DNA of 45,833 nucleotides from DAOUAM01 sp034433305 (lineage in GTDB: Bacteria; Chloroflexota; Dehalococcoidia; Lucifugimonadales; DAOUAM01). A model generated the notes under the pieces. It worked only from the letters and a program-made list of their open reading frames with translations, searched no databases and was not told the origin of the DNA. Each line of letters opens with the position of its first letter. Within the stretch, counting starts at the first letter, position 1. Below are positions 18,041-25,142 of the stretch, piece after piece. The position numbers and the translations under genes are program-made. The DNA is taken from positions 1-45,833 of the forward strand of contig DAOUAM010000060.1 of assembly GCA_034433305.1 (NCBI GenBank), written 5' to 3'.

Positions 18041-18388
18041 CTACGGAGTCCGCCGGCTCTCCTTGATGCGGGCAGCCCGGCCGGAGCGTCCCCGCAGGTA
18101 GTAAAGCCGCGAGCGGCGCACCGAGCCACGGCGCACCACTTCCACCGACTGTATGGTAGGGGAGTAGAGGAGGAAAGTCCGCTCGACGCCTATCTCTTGC
18201 GAGACACGCCGGACAGTGAAGGTTGCCCCTGGACCGGACCCGCGCTTGCGGATGACATCGCCCTGGAATACCTGGGCCCTCTGCCGGTCACCCTCGGTAA
18301 CCAGGATGCTGACCCGGACAGTATCGCCGGGTTTGAACTCCTGTACCTTGGGGTTGGGCTTGACCTGGACCACGTGGTGAGCGTCCAT
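18041..18388 (-). CDS. rplS: 50S ribosomal protein L19
   Basis: The 115-residue protein matches L19 throughout: F-K-P-G-D-T-V-R-V, V-F-Q-G-D-V-I, G-x-T-F-T-V-R-R-V-S, G-V-E-R-T-F-L-L-Y-S-P and R-L-Y-Y-L-R-x-R-x-G. L19 sits at the interface of the two ribosomal subunits. The ATG at 18388 is chosen over a longer frame because AGGAAA precedes it and the length is typical. It lies downstream of trmD as in the usual rpsP-rimM-trmD-rplS order, but a 404-nt gap separates them and rpsP and rimM are absent. Confidence 0.97.
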   Translation of the reverse strand: MDAHHVVQVKPNPKVQEFKPGDTVRVSILVTEGDRQRAQVFQGDVIRKRGSGPGATFTVRRVSQEIGVERTFLLYSPTIQSVEVVRRGSVRRSRLYYLRGRSGRAARIKESRRTP

Positions 18389-18445
18389 TTTGCTGGTTTC
18401 CTGTCTGGTGATGATTGTAGGAGTAGCGTCTATCCATTTTATCCC

Positions 18446-18463
18446 TGCGGGAGCCATCCCGCA
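18446..18463 (-). promoter_or_regulatory. hairpin in the rplS leader
   Basis: Perfect 7-bp arms (TGCGGGA and TCCCGCA) around a 4-nt loop lie 58 nt upstream of the L19 start. Such a leader hairpin could take part in ribosomal-protein autoregulation, but no known L19-leader consensus was recognised. Confidence 0.35.
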
Positions 18464-18536
18464 AGCTGGTTGCCACCGTGGAGTCCTGCTGTGGCCAGGT
18501 TGGCCCATGGAGTCGTGAAATACCGTGCAAAACTAC

Positions 18537-18565
18537 TTGACAGGCAAAGGGCAAGGGTGTATCTT
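18537..18565 (+). promoter_or_regulatory. promoter-like element facing away from rplS, no downstream plus-strand gene
   Basis: Perfect TTGACA at 18537-18542, a 17-bp spacer and TATCTT at 18560-18565 (4 of 6). It points into the gap and then antisense to trmD. It may drive an unannotated small RNA or be a chance match. Confidence 0.3.
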
Positions 18566-18792
18566 ATGCACTGTCCCGAGTGATCAAGCAGGTGCTCGGA
18601 GCCCAGGATGATGGTCGGCCCGCCCGGCCAGATTCCAGCGGCAAGGCAAGACTGTCGATGTCTGTGGCTGTAAAGGGCCAGGCTGGTCTCCCAGCAAGGC
18701 CCGAGCCCGGGCAAGCGCGGTTGACACCACTGCCGTGGAAGCCTGCGGAGGTCCGCCGAAGCAGGCTGAGAGGGCCGAGAGCTATGCAGCGG

Positions 18793-19566
18793 TTACTCGG
18801 GACTTTGTTTTCCTCTCCCGCTCTGTCCCTCGCAGCCCTTCAGCTCCTCTATGAACCGCCTGTCCTCCTCGGATAGCGGCGTGGACTCAAGCAGGTCTGG
18901 CCGGTGGAGATAGGTCCTGCGCAGTGACTCCCTTCTCCGCCAGCGCGCCACCTCGCCATGGTTGCCCGATAGCAGCACCTCTGGCACGCTCCAGCCCCGG
19001 AAGTCGGCTGGCCGCGTGTACTGAGGGTACTGGAGAAGTCCCGTGGTGAAGGTGTCGTCCCTGGTGGCCTCCTGGAAGCCCACGGCGCCGGGCACAAGAC
19101 GGGTCACGGCCTCAATGACCACCATGGCGGCCAGCTCGCCGCCGCTGAGCACGTAGTCGCCGATGCTCAGCTCGTCGGTGGCCAGGTGCTCTCGCACCCG
19201 CTCGTCCACTCCCTCGTAGCGCCCGCAGATGAGCACAAGCTCTCTGCGGGCCGCAAGCTCCTCCACAATACGCTGGGTGAGCGTCCGGCCCTGGGGCGAG
19301 AGCAGTATGACAGGCGAGTCCGTTGCAACCTGTCTGGCCGCCCGCAGTGACTCCACGGCCTCGAAGAGCGGGCCGGGCTTCATGACCATGCCGCCGCCAC
19401 CGCCGAAGGGGTAGTCGTCCACGGTGCGGTGCCGGTCGTGGGTGTAGTCCCGGATGTTGTGCAGGTGGACCTCCACCAGCCCGCGCTCCATGGCACGCTT
19501 GACGGTGCCCTCGGACAGCGGGCTGGCGAACATGCCGGGGAAGATGGTCAGGACATGGAAGCGCAT
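18793..19566 (-). CDS. trmD: tRNA (guanine-N1-)-methyltransferase
   Basis: The 257-residue SPOUT-class enzyme methylates G37 next to the anticodon to prevent frameshifting. It shows M-R-F-H-V-L-T-I-F-P at the start, D-D-Y-P-F-G-G-G-G-G-M-V-M near 50-62, the SAM-knot segments I-L-L-S-P-Q-G-R and C-G-R-Y-E-G-V-D-E-R-V, and S-I-G-D-Y-V-L-S-G-G-E near 135-145. The ATG at 19566 starts directly with the family N-terminus. It follows the MogA/MoaB-like gene by 8 nt, so translation is probably coupled. rplS lies downstream. Confidence 0.97.
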   Translation of the reverse strand: MRFHVLTIFPGMFASPLSEGTVKRAMERGLVEVHLHNIRDYTHDRHRTVDDYPFGGGGGMVMKPGPLFEAVESLRAARQVATDSPVILLSPQGRTLTQRIVEELAARRELVLICGRYEGVDERVREHLATDELSIGDYVLSGGELAAMVVIEAVTRLVPGAVGFQEATRDDTFTTGLLQYPQYTRPADFRGWSVPEVLLSGNHGEVARWRRRESLRRTYLHRPDLLESTPLSEEDRRFIEELKGCEGQSGRGKQSPE

Positions 19567-19574
19567 GGCGGGGC

Positions 19575-20063
19575 CTAGTGCGCCGGGTGGCCGCGCCAGC
19601 CCCTGATCATCTCCAGCGCATGGGGAATGGCCTTGACCACGGCTTCCAGGCACTCTTCAACGCCCCTGGGGCTGCCGGGCAGGTTGATGATGAGGCAGCC
19701 TGACCTGACGCCGGCCACCGAGCGGCTGAGCATGGCCATGGGTGTGTTCTTGAGGGTCTGCATACGCATCGCTTCGGCTATGCCCGGCACCTCCATGTCC
19801 AGTACCGCCCTGGTGGCCTCTGGCGTGACGTCCCGTGGGCCAAGGCCGGTGCCGCCGGTGGTGACTATCACGTCAACCTCGCCGCCGTCGGCCCAGTCCT
19901 TCAGCTTCTGAGAGATCATGTCCTTCTCGTCGGGGACAATGTCCCGGTGGAGCTGCTGGAAGCCCTCGCGGGCCATGATGCGGCTGATGACGTCGCCGCT
20001 GGTGTCAACGCGCTCACCCCTGTAGCCGGCGTCGCTTATGGTGAGTACCGCAACTTTGAAGAT
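19575..20063 (-). CDS. MogA/MoaB-family molybdenum cofactor biosynthesis protein, apparent ATC start
   Basis: The predicted 162-residue protein belongs to the MogA/MoaB molybdopterin-binding family, which adenylylates molybdopterin before metal insertion. It shows V-A-V-L-T-I-S-D-A-G at the start, the T-T-G-G-T-G-L-G-P-R-D-V-T-P-E-A motif near 75-90 and N-L-P-G-S-P near the end. The only ATG in frame lies 30 codons inside the conserved domain. Upstream, homology runs to codon ATC at 20063, preceded 6 nt away by GGAGGG, and a TGA stop lies two codons before it. So an ATC start, or an error or mutation of ATG, is likely. It is coupled to trmD with an 8-nt gap; no other Mo-cofactor genes are near. 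Confidence 0.85.
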   Translation of the reverse strand: MFKVAVLTISDAGYRGERVDTSGDVISRIMAREGFQQLHRDIVPDEKDMISQKLKDWADGGEVDVIVTTGGTGLGPRDVTPEATRAVLDMEVPGIAEAMRMQTLKNTPMAMLSRSVAGVRSGCLIINLPGSPRGVEECLEAVVKAIPHALEMIRGWRGHPAH

Positions 20064-20362
20064 AAGTCACCCTCCTCGCAGTCCGGGCCATGGCCAGGCT
20101 GCTGCCTGTGCCCTTTGCTAGAATGCGTATTAAAAAGGGTTCAAAATCGCCTTGCAACCGGCAGAATGACTCTGGGAAACTGTCACCAGCACTGAGGGTC
20201 GGTCCCTGTAAGCCTCGTAGCCGCCTCTATTTTACCATGCCTCGGTCGCCAGGGCCTACGGACCCCGGGGCAGGACGTTTGACAGCCATGAGGTCTTTCC
20301 CAATAGCGCGTGTGGTGGCAGGGTGGCCGGGTCTCGTCTGGAGCGCCCAGGTGTGGGACGGT

Positions 20363-21307
20363 ATGGGGGTCCTTGTGGTGGGACTGGAAGCGCATCACAT
20401 CCCCGTAATGGTGGAGGAGACCCTCGCAGCCCTGAACGTTCGCCCGGGGGGCAGGTACATAGACTGCACGCTGGGCGAAGGTGGCCACTCTCTGGCTATC
20501 CTGAGCGCTGTCGAGCCAGGGCCATGGCTGCTGGGCATAGACCTGGATGCCGAGTCCCTGGCTGAGGCCAGGAAGCGGCTGGCGCCTTACCTGGACCACG
20601 CGGTGCTGGTCCAGGGCAACTATGCCGATGTTGGGGTGCTGGCCGAGAGGCACCAGTTCACGCCTGCCGATGGTGTCCTCTTTGACCTGGGGCTTTCCTC
20701 CATGCAACTGGAGAGGGAAGGCCGCGGGTTCAGCTTTTCCAGGGAGGCGCGGCTGGACATGCGGTTCGACCCCTCCGGCGGCATCTCGGCCCACGAGTTG
20801 GTGAACAGGTACCCGGAGCAGGAGCTGGCGGACATCATCTTCCAGTATGGCGAGGAGCCCAGGGCCCGACGCATCGCCAGGGCCATTGTGCAGCACCGGC
20901 CTGTGGACACGACGACACAACTGGCCGAGATCGTGGCCAGCGTGGTCGGCGGCGTGGGCCGGAGCAGGATACATCCAGCGACCAGGACGTTCCAGGCCCT
21001 GCGCATCGCCGTCAATCGGGAGCTGGACAACCTGGCCGACGGACTGGAGCAGGCCATCAACCTGCTGCGTCCTGGTGGGAGGCTGGTAGTTATAAGCTAC
21101 CACTCGCTGGAAGACAGATTGGTGAAGTCAGTGATGCAGCGCGAAGCCGCCGGGTGTATCTGCCCGCCAGGCACTCCAACGTGCGTTTGCGGCCACACGC
21201 CGAGGCTCCGGCTGGTAAACCGCAAGGTTATCAGGCCATCGGAGCGCGAGGCGCGGGCCAATCCCCGGAGCCGGAGCGCGCGCATGCGTGTGGCGGAGCG
21301 TCTGTAG
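20363..21307 (+). CDS. rsmH: 16S rRNA (cytosine(1402)-N(4))-methyltransferase
   Basis: The 314-residue SAM-dependent enzyme methylates C1402 in the 16S decoding centre. It shows H-I-P-V-M-V-E-E-T-L, the D-C-T-L-G-E-G-G-H-S SAM site near 35-44, F-D-L-G-L-S-S-M-Q-L near 110, R-x-D-M-R-F-D-P near 130, A-T-R-T-F-Q-A-L-R-I near 210-220 and the late C-x-C-P-P-G cluster. The ATG at 20363 is used; GTG at 20375, 5 nt after a GGGGG, would also suit the family N-terminus. rsmH normally heads the division and cell-wall cluster; here ftsA follows directly, 118 nt later. Confidence 0.96.
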   Translation: MGVLVVGLEAHHIPVMVEETLAALNVRPGGRYIDCTLGEGGHSLAILSAVEPGPWLLGIDLDAESLAEARKRLAPYLDHAVLVQGNYADVGVLAERHQFTPADGVLFDLGLSSMQLEREGRGFSFSREARLDMRFDPSGGISAHELVNRYPEQELADIIFQYGEEPRARRIARAIVQHRPVDTTTQLAEIVASVVGGVGRSRIHPATRTFQALRIAVNRELDNLADGLEQAINLLRPGGRLVVISYHSLEDRLVKSVMQREAAGCICPPGTPTCVCGHTPRLRLVNRKVIRPSEREARANPRSRSARMRVAERL

Positions 21308-21425
21308 ATGGACAGGATGGCCCTTGGGCCTGTGTCACGAGCAGGCCTCATGTACCCGGAGTGTGGCGGTACACGGGCCAGGGGCGCCGCTTAAGGTCCT
21401 GGCTGAAGATGATGGAGAGTTCGGT

Positions 21426-22691
21426 ATGATGCAGCACAGGCAGCTAGTTACGGCCATTGACGTTGGCACGACAAAGGTTTGCACCATTGCAGGCAGAAAG
21501 AGCGATGCCGGGGGAGTCCAGGTCCTGGCCCACGGCGTGGAGCCATGCTCTGGCCTGCGCAAGGGCAACGTGGTAGATGTCACCGCCACCGAGCGGGCCA
21601 TCAGGGCCTCGGTGGAACAGGTCCAGCGGAAGCTGGGGATACGGGTGCAGTCTGCCTTCGTGGGCGTCACTGGCGGACATCTCACCTTCCGGAACCTCCG
21701 TGAGAAGGTGGACTGGATCAATGGCAAGGGCGTGGTAACCTCCGACGACCTGGCACGCGTGCCGGCCAGGATGGCGGAGGCGCACAGCGAGCCGGGCCGC
21801 AAGGTCATTCACGCGCTGCCCATTACCTACTTCGTGGACGGCAAGCAGAGCGTCCGGAACCCCGTGGGGATGCACACCTACCACCTGGAGGTGGAGACCC
21901 ACGTGGTGACCGGCTCGGAGGCCATCATTGAGAACCTGCTCCAGGCTGTGCAGGCCGCCGGGCTGGCCGTTGATGAGCTTGTGCTGGAGCCGCTGGCCAG
22001 CGCCGAGTCGGTGCTGACGCCCCAGGAGAGGGAGAAGGGCGTCATCATCGCGGACATCGGGGGCGGCACCACGGACCTGGTGGTGTTCAAGAACGGCAGC
22101 ATCGTGTACACCGGAGTGATACCGGTGGCGGGCTACCAGTTCACCAATGACATTGCCCTTACCTACAACACCTCCTATGATGCGGCGGAGATGGTGAAGG
22201 TGCAGTATGCCCACACGGAACCGGACACTGTGCGCCCGGACGAAGAGGTCATGCTGCCCGTGTTCGGCAGGAACGCCCAGGTCCGGGTTTCCCGTCGGGA
22301 GATATGCCAGCTTACCAGGGAGCGGGCCCAGGAGCTGGCCAGGCTGCTGAAGCTGAAGCTCGCCGAGGCGCGGCCCCGTGTCGGCGATATGTCTGCCATG
22401 CCGCTGGTGCTTACGGGCGGCACCTCCAACCTACCTGGACTGGACCGCCTCGTACAGCGGGTGCTGTCCATCCACGTGCGCGTCGGCGTACCCAACGGCA
22501 ACCGGGACATACCCGAGGAGCTGAAGGCGCCGGCGTTTGCCACCGGCGTCGGGATCCTGCTCTGGGGACTGGAGCACCAGCGCCAGCCGGCGCCAGGTGC
22601 CAGCGACAGGGTCCACGTCGCCGAGGATGGTCACAAGGGCGTGTTCTCACGTTTCGTCGGTCAGGCAAGAAGGTTGTTGCCCAAAGCCTAG
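21426..22691 (+). CDS. ftsA: cell division protein FtsA
   Basis: The 421-residue actin-like ATPase tethers FtsZ to the membrane. It shows the phosphate-1 loop A-I-D-V-G-T-T-K-V near 10-18, the V-T-G-G-H SHS2 region, I-A-D-I-G-G-G-T-T-D-L near 202-212, and L-T-G-G-T-S-N-L-P-G near 323-332. A C-terminal segment (F-S-R-F-V-G-Q-A-R-R-L-L) suits an amphipathic membrane anchor. Tandem ATGs at 21426 and 21429 follow a GGAG site 8-9 nt upstream. ftsZ starts 23 nt after its stop, so the two are an operon. Confidence 0.95.
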   Translation: MMQHRQLVTAIDVGTTKVCTIAGRKSDAGGVQVLAHGVEPCSGLRKGNVVDVTATERAIRASVEQVQRKLGIRVQSAFVGVTGGHLTFRNLREKVDWINGKGVVTSDDLARVPARMAEAHSEPGRKVIHALPITYFVDGKQSVRNPVGMHTYHLEVETHVVTGSEAIIENLLQAVQAAGLAVDELVLEPLASAESVLTPQEREKGVIIADIGGGTTDLVVFKNGSIVYTGVIPVAGYQFTNDIALTYNTSYDAAEMVKVQYAHTEPDTVRPDEEVMLPVFGRNAQVRVSRREICQLTRERAQELARLLKLKLAEARPRVGDMSAMPLVLTGGTSNLPGLDRLVQRVLSIHVRVGVPNGNRDIPEELKAPAFATGVGILLWGLEHQRQPAPGASDRVHVAEDGHKGVFSRFVGQARRLLPKA

Positions 22692-22714
22692 TCACAGGAG
22701 TCATGGAGGACTAA

Positions 22715-23815
22715 ATGGCAGTTATCGGCAGGGAACTCGAAGGAGTCGCCAGGATCAAGGTCATAGGCGTGGGCGGCGGCGGTTCCAATGCAGTCTCTAG
22801 GATGTTCCGCGAGCGAATTCCGGGCGTCGAGTACATCGCGGTCAATACCGACGCCCAGGCGCTGATGCGCAGTGAGGTGCCCCTCAAGGTGAGGATTGGC
22901 GACCAGCTTACGGGCGGCAAGGGCGTTGGCGGCAACCCGGAGTTGGGGATGCGCTCCGCCGAGGAGAGCCGCGAGGAGCTTTACGAGGCTATCCGCGACT
23001 CGGACATGGTCTTCGTGGCCGCTGGCATGGGCGGCGGCACCGGCACCGGCGCCTCGCCCGTCATTGCACAGATCGCCAAGGAGACCGGTGCCCTCACCGT
23101 TGGCGTGGTCACGCGCCCCTTCCTGTTCGAGGGCACGCGGCGCTCGCGCCAGGCGGAGGAGGGTATCAAGCGCCTCAGCCAGCACGTGGACACCCTCATC
23201 GCCATTCCCAACGAGCGGCTCCACGTGGTATGCGAGGAGGCCATCACCGCCGAGAATGCCTTCAAGGTCGCCGATGACGTGCTGCGGCTGGCGGTGCAGT
23301 CCATCGCGGAGCTTATAACCGTCCCGGGCGAGATCAACCTGGACTTCGCCGACGTGCAGGCGATAATGCGGGACGCAGGCCCTGCCTGGATGTCCATAGG
23401 CTGGGGCACCGGCGAACACCGGGCCAGAGAGGCCGCCCAGCGGGCCATCTCCAATCCGCTGCTGGACGTGTCCATCGAGGGCGCCAAGGGCGTGCTGTTC
23501 AACATCACCGGAGGCAGCGACCTCAAGCTGGCGGAGTTGCACCAGGCCGCCGAGGTCATCCAGCGCGTCGTAGACCCCGACGCCAACATCATCTTCGGCA
23601 TGACCACCGATACCAAGATGGAGAACGAGATCAAGCTCACCATCATCGCCACCGGCTTCCCGACGACCGAGGCCGTCCAGGAGAGGGAAGACCAGATCAC
23701 CCAGATGCTGCGCGATGCCCTTTCCCGGGACGAGTCCGAGCTGGACCTGCCGCCCTTCCTGCGCCGCTACTCTCGGCCCAAGGGGCGCGACCGCAGCCAG
23801 GTCAACGGGCGTTAG
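22715..23815 (+). CDS. ftsZ: cell division protein FtsZ
   Basis: The 366-residue tubulin homologue forms the division ring. GTP-binding features are visible: I-G-V-G-G-G-G-S-N-A-V near 17-27, the tubulin signature G-G-G-T-G-T-G at 106-112, and the N-x-D-F-A-D-V T7 loop. A short linker leads to the C-terminal peptide L-D-L-P-P-F-L-R-R (about 346-354) that docks on FtsA, followed by a basic tail. GGAGGA lies 5 nt before the ATG. A strong terminator follows 33 nt after the stop, ending the ftsA-ftsZ unit. Confidence 0.98.
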   Translation: MAVIGRELEGVARIKVIGVGGGGSNAVSRMFRERIPGVEYIAVNTDAQALMRSEVPLKVRIGDQLTGGKGVGGNPELGMRSAEESREELYEAIRDSDMVFVAAGMGGGTGTGASPVIAQIAKETGALTVGVVTRPFLFEGTRRSRQAEEGIKRLSQHVDTLIAIPNERLHVVCEEAITAENAFKVADDVLRLAVQSIAELITVPGEINLDFADVQAIMRDAGPAWMSIGWGTGEHRAREAAQRAISNPLLDVSIEGAKGVLFNITGGSDLKLAELHQAAEVIQRVVDPDANIIFGMTTDTKMENEIKLTIIATGFPTTEAVQEREDQITQMLRDALSRDESELDLPPFLRRYSRPKGRDRSQVNGR

Positions 23816-23848
23816 TCCCCTTTTCAGGCACTCATAGCCACTCATGAG

Positions 23849-23880
23849 GGGGCGACCACATGGTCGCCCCTTCGATTTTT
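23849..23880 (+). terminator. Rho-independent terminator after ftsZ
   Basis: A 9-bp perfect GC-rich stem (GGGGCGACC at 23849-23857, GGTCGCCCC at 23862-23870) with a 4-nt loop is followed by TTCGATTTTT. Confidence 0.85.
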
Positions 23881-23956
23881 GGGCCCTTCCCGCAGGACTG
23901 ACATTCCTCTTTATTGCCCGCTGCCCCTGTCATATGAGGAGAAGGGACAGGCGTCT

Positions 23957-24036
23957 GGCCCTCATCCTGACCTTCCCCCACAGGAGGAAGGGAGGGTCCT
24001 CGCCCCCTCTGGGGGAGAGCCAGAGAGGGGGGCTGG
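23957..24036. repeat. intergenic imperfect inverted repeats
   Basis: Two adjacent purine/pyrimidine-rich inverted elements lie here: CCTTCCCCCAC opposite GAGGAAGGGAG, then CCCCCTCTGGGGGAG with AGAGGGGG. Together with 14211-14259 and 24927-24966 they look like copies of one dispersed intergenic palindrome family. The rest of the 23816-24232 gap holds the ftsZ terminator and the nrdR promoter region. Confidence 0.5.
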
Positions 24037-24128
24037 TTGCGCTATTACCCTGTTATGTTGTTAAAGCCCGTCTGCCAGGCATGCCCCCATAGGCAACCCA
24101 GCCAGGGGAAAATTTGTGCGATTTGGCC

Positions 24129-24162
24129 TTGACATACCCAACATCTAGTGTTAAGGTATAAG
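24129..24162 (+). promoter_or_regulatory. nrdR promoter region with an inverted repeat
   Basis: TTGACA at 24129-24134 and a TATAAG at 24157-24162 are 22 bp apart, too far for a standard pair; TAAGGT at 24152 would give 17 bp but matches poorly. Between them, AACATCTAGTGTT at 24140-24152 is an imperfect palindrome resembling half of an NrdR box (ACACwATATATwGTGT class), so NrdR autoregulation is possible. Confidence 0.35.
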
Positions 24163-24232
24163 TATTCTACGACAAGTTGTGGTTTTCCAAAAACTTCTTA
24201 GACTCTGTTTAGGCCCAGGTCAATGGCGTCCC

Positions 24233-24805
24233 ATGCTCTGCCCATTCTGTAGCTACAAAGACTCCAGGGTCATAGACTCCCGGGACACGGGCGATGGCAT
24301 TCGCAGAAGGCGGGAGTGTCTGCGCTGCGGGCTGCGGTTCACGACCTATGAGCGGGTGCAGACGCGCTCGCTGCTGGTGATCAAGCGGGACGGCCGGCGC
24401 GAGGAGTTCAACCGCGAGAAGCTGTGGACTAGCCTGGCCAAGGCGTGCGCCAAGCGCCCCCTGCCCACGGGCACTCTGGAGAAAGTGGTGGACGACATCG
24501 AGGCGCAGCTTTCGGGCCTTGGCCGCGCCGAGATACCTTCCAAGCTCATCGGCGAGATGGTGATGGAGCGGCTGAAGCGCCTGGACCGCGTGGCCTACAT
24601 CCGCTTCGCCAGCGTTTACAGGGACTTCCGGGACATCGAGAGCTTCAAAGAAGAGATAGATGCGCTGCTGGAGGCGCGCAATTCTCCCGGCGTCCCCAGC
24701 AACCAGCTATCGCTTCCCATGGACGAGAACACGCCCGGCGCCACGCGCCGGCGCGGCCGGAGGCCCCGCAAGGCCCAGCCAGGGCCGAAACAGGCAGACG
24801 CTTAA
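24233..24805 (+). CDS. nrdR: transcriptional repressor NrdR
   Basis: The 190-residue protein senses ATP/dATP and represses ribonucleotide reductase genes. It has an N-terminal zinc ribbon (C-P-F-C near 3-6 and C-L-R-C-G near 29-33) and the R-F-T-T-Y-E-R motif. An ATP-cone domain covers about 47-137, with R-E-E-F-N-R-E-K-L-W, V-x-x-I-E and V-A-Y-I-R-F-A-S-V-Y-R-D-F. The ATG at 24233 begins at the zinc ribbon; the upstream in-frame start is rejected. A basic Arg/Pro/Lys-rich C-terminal tail of about 35 residues is longer than in most homologues. Its target nrdJ lies 337 nt downstream. Confidence 0.97.
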   Translation: MLCPFCSYKDSRVIDSRDTGDGIRRRRECLRCGLRFTTYERVQTRSLLVIKRDGRREEFNREKLWTSLAKACAKRPLPTGTLEKVVDDIEAQLSGLGRAEIPSKLIGEMVMERLKRLDRVAYIRFASVYRDFRDIESFKEEIDALLEARNSPGVPSNQLSLPMDENTPGATRRRGRRPRKAQPGPKQADA

Positions 24806-24926
24806 TTCCGGCCAGCCAGGGTATAGACCATTTGTTCGATTTGTGGTATGTTGTTGGCGAAATGAGCGTAAATGTCGCGGCTCCTCATACCTGGTCAAGG
24901 TGTGACCTGACCAGGCTGAAGGCAAA

Positions 24927-24966
24927 ATCCCTTCCCCCTCGATGGGGGAAGGCCAGGATGGGGGTG
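24927..24966. repeat. intergenic hairpin repeat between nrdR and nrdJ
   Basis: Perfect 8-bp arms CTTCCCCC (24931-24938) and GGGGGAAG (24944-24951) enclose a 5-nt loop, with a CAGGATGGGGGTGA tail similar to the 23957-24036 element. The 24806-25142 gap holds no other recognisable feature; a clear nrdJ promoter was not found. Confidence 0.55.
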
Positions 24967-25142
24967 AAGCAAATGCCCCCAACCTGGCCCCGGGACACCC
25001 CTCATTGGGGATGCCGGGGTAATTGTGGCAGGGCGGCGGTCAGAGAGGGCGTGTCGGGCTGGCCATCAGCCGGGCACGGGGACTGAGTCCCATTAGCCAG
25101 CATCTGGCAAACCGTGTCATTCTTGTTCTCAGGAGTAGAGAG

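Larger units (their letters stand above)
18389..18792. other. 404-nt gap between trmD and rplS without a protein gene
   Basis: No supported open frame lies here. It holds a 7-bp hairpin at 18446-18463 in the rplS leader. A plus-strand promoter-like element at 18537-18565 faces away from rplS. A stem with 7-bp arms (AGCCTGC/GCAGGCT) lies in its right part (about 18745-18770). The gap is unusually long for these normally tightly spaced genes. I could not match it to tmRNA, SRP RNA or RNase P RNA by eye. Confidence 0.5.

Noticed and set aside
18565..18792. tmRNA, SRP RNA or RNase P RNA in the trmD-rplS gap
   Set aside because: The required conserved cores (tRNA-like 3' end, GGAAGG/AGCAG loop, P4 core) were not found by eye.
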